A DNA stretch of 64,000 nucleotides from contig CM074758.1 in NCBI GenBank assembly GCA_037355855.1, forward strand, positions 4,561,001 through 4,625,000, given 5' to 3'. Made by a program: the position numbers and the translations under genes. The stretch comes from Pseudo-nitzschia pungens. Taxonomy: Eukaryota > Bacillariophyta > Bacillariophyceae > Bacillariales > Bacillariaceae. Shown in pieces: positions 42,776 through 52,088 of the stretch (within the stretch, counting starts at the first letter, position 1; every line of letters begins with the position of its first letter). The notes under the pieces are model-generated. The model was not told where the DNA came from. It saw nothing but the letters and a program-made list of their open reading frames with translations, and made no database searches.

Positions 42776-43306
42776 TCAGTTCTTGGGGGTCTGTCCTTGG
42801 TTTGAGCCGTTGCCCTTGTTCTTGCCCTTCCTGCGCCCCTTGGGCCCAAAACTGTTCCCGGCGCCTTGGGTCTCGTTCGCAGCAGGCATGGTCTGGTTTA
42901 AACTCGTTGACTGAATAGTTCGGGGCTTCTTCTTCTGACGGAGGTCATACAACTGCTTTCGTTGTTCCTTGGAGAAGGTCCTGTAAACCTCGAGGCGGGG
43001 ATACTTTTTGTCTTCAATTGTCCCACTGTACGATCCGCCGTTGCTGCTTCCTTGATTGCCACCACCACCTTGGCGTACAGAGGAGATACTTCGTGCCCTC
43101 TTCGTTGAAGCCGCGCCCATCTTCTGTATGCCGAGGCATTTCTTGAAGAAAGAGACGCACTCGTTGAAGTCCTTGGTGTACTTGTCGGTTTGAAGGACCT
43201 GGATCTTGGGGTTCTCAAACCGTTCATCTTGGATGCTGTGGATGAAATTCATGGTGAAGTCTTGCTCGTCGGGCAACTTGTCGTGGTTGGCGAGCGTAGT
43301 CTGGAA

Positions 43307-44669
43307 TAATAATAATAATATACGTATTTAAATAACTTTAATCACCAAAGGTGAAACTAAATTACTCAGTCTGTAACCAGACTTTAACGTCGCCTCCATC
43401 ATAGAGTCAGGACCCCAAGTGGTAGAACGACAAATTTTCAAACAAACCTTGAACATCAAGCAGGGAAAAAGACAAACAAGTCCCACAAAATAGGGACTTA
43501 AGAGAAAGTGAGATGGGAAGGAAGATAGTGGGATAAGATCCAGTATCAAAAGGTATATGACAGGATGAGAAGCAGGAACAGAAGACAAAAACCAAGGTAC
43601 AAAGTGTAATCAACCCTGAGGTCCAATAAGCCAGGCTCTGAGGAGAGCAGCCTCTCGTTGATATGGCTGCACTGGTTGGACAGGTGCTTCATACTGCTTC
43701 CTGGCAAGGTGGATGGTTGCAAGCCACTGCCGCTTGGCAGTCAGGGTGTAACCTTGTAGGACTTGGAAAGGGGTTTGTAAAAGGGAGTGTGACTGGGGAA
43801 GTGCACCAGCTGCACCAATGGCCAATTCAGAAGAGATGGAAGCATCAAGAGATTGGTGTTGTTCAGCATCAAGAGTGCCCCCAGGACCATGGAGTCGTTC
43901 ATTCCTATAGGTCCAAAGATCCCAGGAGGTAAGAAAGAACTGATGGATGATAGCTGTAGACCAACGTTTGGGAGAGCGCTTGCTTCCAATGTGGGAGTAG
44001 TAGTCAGCCTGGCTTTGGTACCAGCAAGGAGACCACCTACCAAGGAGCCAGTTGTGCCAACCAATAGTCCTCTGTGCCCTGACAGCAGAAGCAATTGCAA
44101 GGGAGTAGGATGATGGATAAATGTTCTGGCCCTTCTGAACTCTGGTGAGAAGGTCCACAATGGCAGCAACCAAGGATGGATCGGTCTGCTCAACTTCAAG
44201 CCTCGTCTGCAGGGGTCCCTTGAAGGCAGACACACTGTGCCTGACAGCCCCAGGATCCTTGCAGGAGAGCACATGAGACACCTTCTCGTTGTCTGCATCA
44301 CACAATGGGCATCTGGAGTGATCCTGATACTGGTAGTGAAGGAGTTGGTTGCCAACACCAATGCAACCAGAAGCAAACTTGACAAACCACCTTTGCATGC
44401 CAGGAGGTAGACGCTTGAAGGCAGACTGATGGGCACACCAATGGATGGAACTCAAAACAGGTTGTGGAATGGGGATATCATGGTGGGTCTGCCAGTATTG
44501 GAGAAGAGGAGGACCCGAAATGGCAATATGCAAAGCATTCTGATCAAACCTTGAACACTTGCATCCATTGAGGGAAAAAGCCCAGGGCTCAAACACAAGT
44601 CTGGGATAGTGATGGGCTGAAGCTCTATGGAAAGAGAGAAATGCCTTGGCCATGCTGTCAACCTGATGA
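43307..44669 (-). mobile_element. 5'-truncated LINE (non-LTR retrotransposon) insertion
   Basis: TTGGCGAGCGTAGTCTGG is repeated exactly at 43287-43304 and 44670-44687, a long target duplication as made by target-primed reverse transcription. The 3' end on the minus strand is a short (ATT)n tail beside the repeat. The body holds the C-terminal part of an ORF2 protein and about 300 bases of 3' untranslated sequence. 5' truncation is usual for such insertions. The insert shows no stop codon in its frame, so it is probably young. Confidence 0.88.
43610..44669 (-). pseudogene. LINE ORF2 C-terminal region with CCHC zinc module
   Basis: About 353 codons are open. The frame is FHRASAHHYPRLVFEPWAFS, then CPLCDADNEKVSHVLSC (CX2CX8HX4C, the zinc module found after RT in non-LTR elements), then SWDLWTYRNERLHGP near the end. 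RT and endonuclease are missing through 5' truncation. The insertion happens to be in frame with the upstream Gag, so a fused Gag-LINE frame runs from 46048 to 43610. Confidence 0.75.
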
Positions 44670-46048
44670 TTGGCGAGCGTAGTCTGGAAATTCAGCCAAG
44701 TCCTGCAGTGCTTCTCAAAGTTGTAGGTTTGAGAGTCCCCTGTGTATTTCGAAGTGAACATGCTCGTACGGACCTTGTCAAGGATAGCCGCGACGTTGGT
44801 TTCGGAGAAGGCATTCTCATAGAGGGTTAGGAAAGCGGCTCGGGCGTTTCCAGTTGGATTCTTCGCGTCCTTGTACCTTCGAGTGTAAGCCCAGCCAGGT
44901 CCATCGCGAACTGCGTTACAGAGCAGCACCCAAACGTCGTGGTTGTCAGTGACAAACTGTGGGCCTTCGAGCGTTGCACATTGAACATTGTAGTCCATCC
45001 AGTTGGAGAAAGTCCCGTCCTTCCCAACAGTGGCGGTCCTATCAGCTGCAGTCACCGTCGCTTGCTCCTTCGGACGGATAACATATGATAGGGGGAATCC
45101 TTGTTCATTGTACTGGAAGCGGAGGAACTGACGGAAGTTTTCTTCCCACTGACGGAAGTTGTCAAGGCTGGCGAGCTTCGGCGGAGTAATGGATGCTGAG
45201 ACTGTCTCCTTGTCGGCGGTTTCCATTCTGTGTAGACGATCGCGCGTTCGGTTGGCTGTGAGGGGATCACTCAGCCAAGTATGGGCTGTAGGCTTGATAC
45301 CAATGAGTGGTTGGTAGCGGATCCACTCCGAAAGAAGCTTAAAGGATTGTCTGAAGGAAAGTCTGATGAATACTTGTTCAGGGTGGGGACACATCGGATG
45401 ACGGTCCCCATTGAAATCACGGAGGTACTTGGGAAGTTCCTTCGCGGAGAGTTGCTGGATCGCCTTGATGCTGTTTAGGCCATTCCGGAATAACTCGTCC
45501 GCTGTATCACCGTTGCTGAAACCAGTAAGGATCTTGTGGAGTTCTAGCTCTCTTGAAGTGAGCTTTGCTCCATTCTTGTACCCAGAGATGCCTCCATTAG
45601 CCTGGGCTGTGGCGTGAGCTTGGAGGATATCAGGGCTAGCTCCTGCAGGTGCAGGAGCGGCAGTAGGAGCAGGAGCACGAGCGGCGGCAGCAGCAGCGGC
45701 AGCAGCAGCAGCTTCAGCAGCAATCCGAGCTGCATTCTCGTTGCGCATTGCTCTCAACTCTTCAGCAACAGCAAGCAGGATCATCTCAGATTGAGGTTGG
45801 ATGTCAAGGTTCGGTTCTTGCTGGATCCTGGAGACTCCAAACGCAGTAGGAGCGACAGGAGGGACCCCTGTAGGTGCTCCAGCAGGGAAGGCTCCAATGA
45901 CGGCGGCGCCAGCAATTCCAGGTGGGAAAGCGTTGGCTCCAGGGACAGCGCCGCCTCCAGGGACAGCGCCGACTCCAGCGGCGACTCCAGTTGGGGGAGT
46001 GTCGGCGGCAGCAGCTGCGGCGGCTTGACTTCTGGTTTGCTTGGCCAT

Positions 46049-47019
46049 GGTTGACTTGACTTGCTCTGAGTAACTAACTTGCTTCGGTTCTGAACCAAAT
46101 TCTTTTGTGGTGGGGACTGTTTCCGATAAAAGAAAAGGTTTCGTGTCGATGACCAAAAGGAAAGGGTACGTATCGATTGTTCTGTGTCGACAGTTCTGTG
46201 TCGTCATCCAAAAGAAGAGCATCTGAATCGATGGTCCGTGTCGACTGTTCCGTGTCGACGTCTGAAAGAAAAGGGTACGTGTCGACAATTCCGTGTCGAC
46301 AGTATCGTGTCGGCCAAAAAGAAGGAATTCTATTTGGTCTACCTGCTACTTGGTCTGTCTGCTCTGGTCCAATTGATTTGATTTTTGAGATATGACTGAT
46401 CTCAGGGTCCTGGTTCCGACTGGAACAAGGAATCACTGTTGCCAAGTCCGGGTGGTCGGTATTTTCTGTTTCTGAAGTTCCCTTGGCTAAAAATTGAAAT
46501 CGATGGCATGGCAGGTTGAGGGTGATCAGTGGCCTCATTATTCTGGTCGGATGGTCCTGACGTCATGTCCTTGGTCTGCTGGATATGACTGTTCTCAATG
46601 GGAAGTACGTGGCGTTCTGTCTTCCACGAAGGTTCCATCCGTGGCAAACGTCCCCTTGAATCCTGTAAATTACGGGGAATCATGGACGCTGCTTTCTCCA
46701 CGTCTGTCTTGCTCCTTCCCCACCGGACTGAGCCTCCATGGTGCCACCATGATGCTCAGCTACCGTACTCTGTATCAATAGGTCCGCAGAGGTGGATGTG
46801 CGGGCTCCGGTCGGTTTGCGCATCGTCTGTCTGCTGGGGAAGGGCTCCCCATTAACATCAGGGATCTCACGATGTCAGCTGCTGGTCCAGTTACAGCTGA
46901 AGTTTTACATCCAAGTGTAGGCATGGATGCCAGTGGTGATCAGCCAGCTGGGTTTCTTGCTTCACGCGCTCTAGCCGGCGTCCCGGTTCATAGTGGGTCA
47001 AGCGGTGGGTCTGATAAAC
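46049..47019 (-). other. 5' leader of the large copia element
   Basis: No gene is recognised. On the element strand CTGTCGACACGGAA-type units repeat several times at 46150-46310. The first internal bases after the LTR (GTTTATCAGACCCACC) complement GGTGGGTCTGATAAAC, which reads as stem GGGT, loop CTGATAA (anticodon GAT) and AC, the arrangement expected for an Ile-type half-tRNA. Confidence 0.45.
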
Positions 47020-47624
47020 TGCGTTGATATTGCTCGTCAGCAATCTTCGTAGAAATTGAATCGACTCGTAGATAAACTGTCTTGTACTGGTCTGAAAAAT
47101 AGGGGAAAGCCCTAACAATAATAACACGTATATCCCTGGCAAATGGTGAGACTACAGTGGACTGTTCAAGGTCTATTGCATACACTTAGTAGTTACTACA
47201 AGGTACTTCCCTAGAGGTACATCGGAATCGATCGAAAGGGGAGGGCATGATAGGTGTGTTTATTTTAGAGAGAAATATAAAGAGTGAATACAGGGAGCTG
47301 AGCGCAGCTCAGCTCTGTATCGTATCGTGACAGCGTTCCGATAACTCGTATAATAACAGCGCTCTGTAGCTCTGGTACTGTATTCTACGGAGTAGCGTAT
47401 CGGAGTATCGATTAATTAGATCGAATCGTGCGCTAGCTCACTTGCGCTAGCGCGTTGGGTAACTGTTTGGGCCGGGTATCCGGTCATGGTACATATTATA
47501 AACCAATGACCTGACCCCGGCGGTAGCAAGATAGTATCTTAGCATGATATCATGGTAGGTTAGCACCACCAGTATCTCGTAGCTTAGCAACCCTAACCCT
47601 GTAGCATTTAGCTACACCATAACA
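47020..47624 (-). repeat. 605-bp LTR, right copy
   Basis: A direct repeat of 32419-33023 with two or more differences. On the element strand it would be the 5' LTR of the large copia element, beginning TGTTATGGTGTAGC. The flanking ATCCA does not match the left flank. Confidence 0.75.
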
Positions 47625-47820
47625 ATCCACCGTTCTCCGGGTGGTCTAACGCATTGGCCGCGGAATCGAGTCCAAAGCATCATTTTTTTTAGAGGGGGAA
47701 GGGAATGGAACCAATAATGAAAACGAATGTGAAAAATTAAGCACTCCATCAACAACCAGTCGGATGGAAGTATGGTTTGGTTTGGTTCCGGCGCAGCACG
47801 GCCCTTCCGGGGTAGATGCG

Positions 47821-48600
47821 ATTCGATTCGATTCGATTCGATTCGATTCGATTCGATTCGATTCGATTCGATTCGATTCGATTCGATTCGATTCGATTCG
47901 ATTCGATTCGATTCGATTCGATTCGATTCGATTCGATTCGATTCGATTCGATTCGATTCGATTCGATTCGATTCGATTCGATTCGATTCGATTCGATTCG
48001 ATTCGATTCGATTCGATTCGATTCGATTCGATTCGATTCGATTCGATTCGATTCGATTCGATTCGATTCGATTCGATTGGATTCGATTGGATTCGATTGG
48101 ATTCGATTGGATTCGATTGGATTCGATTGGATTCGATTGGATTCGATTGGATTCGATTCGATTCGATTCGATTCGATTCGATTCGATTCGATTCGATTCG
48201 ATTCGATTCGATTCGATTCGATTCGATTTGATTTGATTTGATTTGATTTGATTTGATTTGATTTGATTTGATTTGATTTGATTTGATTTGATTTGATTTG
48301 ATTTGATTTGATTTGATTTGATTTGATTTGATTTGATTTGATTTGATTTGATTTGATTTGATTTGATTTGATTTGATTTGATTTGATTTGATTTGATTTG
48401 ATTTGATTTGATTTGATTTGATTTGATTTGATTTGATTTGATTTGATTTGATTTGATTTGATTTGATTTGATTTGATTTGATTTGATTTGATTTGATTTG
48501 ATTTGATTTGATTTGATTCGATTGGATTTGATTCGATTGGATTTGATTCGATTGGATTTGATTCGATTCGATTCGATTCGATTCGATTTGATGCGATTCG
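47821..48600. repeat. Pentanucleotide array 1 (ATTCG/ATTGG/ATTTG)
   Basis: In order: 51 copies of ATTCG (47821-48075), eight ATTGG-ATTCG decamers (48076-48150), about 15 ATTCG, 58 ATTTG (48226-48515), then mixed units. A pure 5-mer reads open in every frame, so the long frames across it (SNRIE or SNQIK repeats) are not evidence of a gene. It lies at the 3' side of the minus-strand gene candidate ending near 48600. Confidence 0.95.
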
Positions 48601-49989
48601 ACTCACTCGTCCGTAGCTCTGCCGGCTCGTCAAAGTCGACACAAAAGAGACGCTGTTCGTCGATGAGCTTCTGCAACTCGTCTCTTCCGAGCTGATTGGC
48701 GATCTCGTCCGAGAAATTCCCAAGCTCTTTGGCGACCCGGATCATGACGGAGTCGACCCCATTCAGGAACCGCCGCCTCCGTTCCTCCTCGCTTTCCCGG
48801 TTCTTCACGACGCAGTCGGGTTCGGGGAGGAAATCGTCGGGACGGGGGATGAGCTCGAGAGCGGGGAGGTACGACTGGGTGACGGTTGTCTCGTACTCCT
48901 CTTTCCGTTGGTCGTTTTCGGATAACTTCTTGGTCTTGCACATGGTCCTTCTGGTTCCGATGACCCTCTCGATAAATACCTTGACAAGTCGGACGATCTT
49001 TTCCTTTTTGTCTGAAAACTTTGGGAGGGTCACCATCGAGCTTTTTGGGCAGTCCTGCGAGGCTCACGGTTGGATACTGCACGCAATGAACAGAACTACG
49101 AGGATGTGCGCGCGCGGTGACAGCGAGAAAGAGATAGAGATAGAGAACAGCAGCGGCAACAGCAGCAGCAGCAGCGGCAGCAGCAAGAACAACAACCCCA
49201 ACAATTCCCGAACCACGAGGCTCAACTTGAGCTTGACTCTGTCTTCTTCCGTTTCGACGAGCTCGAGTTTTTGAAGCCATCCCGTGACCTTGACAAGTTT
49301 TTTTCGAGTCTGTCGGTTTTTGAAGACATGCCTTGGTCTTGACAAGTTTTTCTTCGAGTCTGTCGAGGTTGAGGTTCAGGCTTGTCGTTGTTGTCGTTGT
49401 CGTTGTCGTTGTCGATGGCGTTGCCGATGCAAACGTCGTTGTCCTGGGGTGGAGAGCAAAGGCTTTCGCGCTGGGAATGGTATCGGGAACGGTCAACCAA
49501 AGGAACCCAACGGCGGGGAGCAAAAGCGCGTGGTGGTGAAGAAAGAAAAGAATGGGGATTCAACGAGATGAAACAAAGAAAGGAAAAATGATGGAAATAA
49601 ACTTAGACAGGGAAAGACGAGAGATCGACTGTCAATCTTGTGGACGACGCCCTCGTCTGCCGTACAGGGAAATAAACATGGTACGGGTACGTAAGCCTTA
49701 CTACGAGTTACTTGCGGATTGACATACAATCTTCGTGTACGAAGTGTGCTAGTACTAGTATTACACTTTGAGGGTCTGTAACAATTGCTACAGTCATCTT
49801 CGATCGTATGAACCTATCGTCATTCTTCAAAAGGCTAGGATGTGAACATGCTTGGCTGATATCTGAGGGAATGAAATTGTACGCAGTGCTTGCTTGCGCT
49901 GCAGTAAGCAAAAAAGCCTAAAAAAGACAGGAGAAAATTATAACAACCCATTAATTGAGGCAATTAATCCAGGCAAAATTAAGGTGCCT
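48601..49989 (-). repeat. First copy of a 1919-bp tandem duplication
   Basis: The unique part from 48592 to 49989 recurs at 50511-51908 with a constant offset of 1919. Only one substitution was noticed (GCCGGCTC versus GCTGGCTC near 48622). Each copy has its own pentanucleotide array on the left, so unequal exchange between arrays is the likely origin. Confidence 0.9.
48606..49036 (-). CDS. Unrecognised acidic helical protein fragment, copy 1
   Basis: From ATG 49036 the frame reads MVTLPKFSDKKEKIVRLVKV, then LPALELIPRPDDFLPEPDCV, EEERRRRFLNGVDSVMIRVA and DELQKLIDEQRLFCVDFDEP, then enters the microsatellite. The sequence is rich in charged helices and looks like real coding DNA, but I do not recognise the family. 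A TGA precedes the ATG by 12 codons, with a possible splice acceptor CTCGCAG between, so an upstream exon is possible. Another minus frame (49523 to about 49250) shows a hydrophobic start and SAKAFALHP, reminiscent of a diatom plastid presequence. Confidence 0.45.
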
Positions 49990-50519
49990 ATTCGATTCGA
50001 TTCGATTCGATTCGATTCGATTCGATTCGATTCGATTCGATTCGATTCGATTCGATTCGATTCGATTCGATTCGATTCGATTCGATTCGATTCGATTCGA
50101 TTCGATTCGATTGGATTCGATTGGATTCGATTGGATTCGATTGGATTCGATTGGATTCGATTGGATTCGATTGGATTCGATTGGATTCGATTGGATTCGA
50201 TTGGATTCGATTGGATTCGATTGGATTCGATTGGATTCGATTGGATTCGATTGGATTCGATTGGATTCGATTGGATTCGATTGGATTCGATTGGATTCGA
50301 TTGGATTCGATTGGATTCGATTGGATTCGATTGGATTCGATTGGATTCGATTGGATTCGATTGGATTCGATTGGATTCGATTGGATTCGATTTGATTCGA
50401 TTTGATTCGATTTGATTCGATTCGATTCGATTCGATTCGATTCGATTCGATTCGATTCGATTCGATTCGATTCGATTCGATTCGATTCGATTCGATTCGA
50501 TTCGATTTGATGCGATTCG
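49990..50519. repeat. Pentanucleotide array 2 (ATTCG/ATTGG)
   Basis: 24 ATTCG (49990-50109), 28 ATTGG-ATTCG decamers (50110-50389), three ATTTG-ATTCG, about 17 ATTCG, then mixed units. Its make-up differs strongly from array 1 (no long ATTTG run) although the 1.4-kb flanks are almost identical, so array turnover is much faster than point mutation here. Confidence 0.95.
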
Positions 50520-51908
50520 ACTCACTCGTCCGTAGCTCTGCTGGCTCGTCAAAGTCGACACAAAAGAGACGCTGTTCGTCGATGAGCTTCTGCAACTCGT
50601 CTCTTCCGAGCTGATTGGCGATCTCGTCCGAGAAATTCCCAAGCTCTTTGGCGACCCGGATCATGACGGAGTCGACCCCATTCAGGAACCGCCGCCTCCG
50701 TTCCTCCTCGCTTTCCCGGTTCTTCACGACGCAGTCGGGTTCGGGGAGGAAATCGTCGGGACGGGGGATGAGCTCGAGAGCGGGGAGGTACGACTGGGTG
50801 ACGGTTGTCTCGTACTCCTCTTTCCGTTGGTCGTTTTCGGATAACTTCTTGGTCTTGCACATGGTCCTTCTGGTTCCGATGACCCTCTCGATAAATACCT
50901 TGACAAGTCGGACGATCTTTTCCTTTTTGTCTGAAAACTTTGGGAGGGTCACCATCGAGCTTTTTGGGCAGTCCTGCGAGGCTCACGGTTGGATACTGCA
51001 CGCAATGAACAGAACTACGAGGATGTGCGCGCGCGGTGACAGCGAGAAAGAGATAGAGATAGAGAACAGCAGCGGCAACAGCAGCAGCAGCAGCGGCAGC
51101 AGCAAGAACAACAACCCCAACAATTCCCGAACCACGAGGCTCAACTTGAGCTTGACTCTGTCTTCTTCCGTTTCGACGAGCTCGAGTTTTTGAAGCCATC
51201 CCGTGACCTTGACAAGTTTTTTTCGAGTCTGTCGGTTTTTGAAGACATGCCTTGGTCTTGACAAGTTTTTCTTCGAGTCTGTCGAGGTTGAGGTTCAGGC
51301 TTGTCGTTGTTGTCGTTGTCGTTGTCGTTGTCGATGGCGTTGCCGATGCAAACGTCGTTGTCCTGGGGTGGAGAGCAAAGGCTTTCGCGCTGGGAATGGT
51401 ATCGGGAACGGTCAACCAAAGGAACCCAACGGCGGGGAGCAAAAGCGCGTGGTGGTGAAGAAAGAAAAGAATGGGGATTCAACGAGATGAAACAAAGAAA
51501 GGAAAAATGATGGAAATAAACTTAGACAGGGAAAGACGAGAGATCGACTGTCAATCTTGTGGACGACGCCCTCGTCTGCCGTACAGGGAAATAAACATGG
51601 TACGGGTACGTAAGCCTTACTACGAGTTACTTGCGGATTGACATACAATCTTCGTGTACGAAGTGTGCTAGTACTAGTATTACACTTTGAGGGTCTGTAA
51701 CAATTGCTACAGTCATCTTCGATCGTATGAACCTATCGTCATTCTTCAAAAGGCTAGGATGTGAACATGCTTGGCTGATATCTGAGGGAATGAAATTGTA
51801 CGCAGTGCTTGCTTGCGCTGCAGTAAGCAAAAAAGCCTAAAAAAGACAGGAGAAAATTATAACAACCCATTAATTGAGGCAATTAATCCAGGCAAAATTA
51901 AGGTGCCT
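50520..51908 (-). repeat. Second copy of the 1919-bp tandem duplication
   Basis: It matches 48601-49989 almost exactly. After 51908 the sequence becomes unique (GCCAATCATTCACATTG). Confidence 0.9.
50525..50955 (-). CDS. Unrecognised acidic helical protein fragment, copy 2
   Basis: The reading is the same as at 48606-49036, from ATG 50955. The C-terminal continuation differs: through array 2 it meets a stop after HLNFAWINCLN, whereas copy 1 reads on through array 1 into unrelated sequence. If expressed, the two products would differ only in the length and end of a pentapeptide tail. Confidence 0.42.
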
Positions 51909-52088
51909 GCCAATCATTCACATTGATTCCCCGCGTGACTAATAAAAGTATATGGTGCCATCCTTTCAACTAAACAATTCTTGACTTTCGTACCAATACG
52001 AACGCGTTCGCCACCAATGGGCTCTGAAACTCAACGAAGTTGGTCTCGAATCGGCGATGTGGAACTCAGTATTGATTTTCATTAACTA
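51909..52088. other. Spacer downstream of the secreted protein gene
   Basis: 180 bases containing the 3' flank of the minus-strand gene that ends at 52089. Nothing further is recognised. Confidence 0.4.

Larger units (their letters stand above)
42776..46048 (-). pseudogene. Gag of the large copia element, split by a LINE
   Basis: The Gag start MAKQTRSQAAAAAAAD (ATG at 46048) leads through an Ala/Pro/Gly-rich N-terminus, a coiled segment (MILLAVAEELRAMRNENAARI) and a capsid-like body (LDNFRQWEENFRQFLRFQYN, CRTWLNFQTTLANH) to the LINE at 44670. Beyond it the frame resumes at 43286 (DKLPDEQDFTMNFIHSIQ), with a basic C-terminus (KGRRKGKNKGNG) and TGA 42776-42778. No CCHC knuckle is seen. With the LINE and one target repeat removed the frame is continuous. 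Confidence 0.8.
32419..47624 (-). mobile_element. Large decayed Ty1/copia element with two nested insertions
   Basis: Two 605-bp direct repeats (32419-33023 and 47020-47624) bracket a minus-strand gag (46048 to 42776) and pol (42775 to 33991) in copia order. Inside lie a gag-only copia element (34415-38640) and a LINE (43307-44669). Removing both restores the gag and RNase H frames. The pol frame has in-frame TGA codons and at least one frameshift, so the element is dead. No matching target duplication was found outside the repeats, and 33024-33300 resembles the minisatellite cluster, so the left repeat could instead be a separate LTR. The pairing is therefore probable, not certain. Confidence 0.6.

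Noticed and set aside
47612..50955. Long open frames made of SNRIE, SNQIK or IRFDS repeats on both strands
   Set aside because: A pure pentanucleotide repeat without a stop triplet is open in all frames, so length is not evidence of coding. Only the non-repetitive part upstream of the arrays was kept as a gene candidate.
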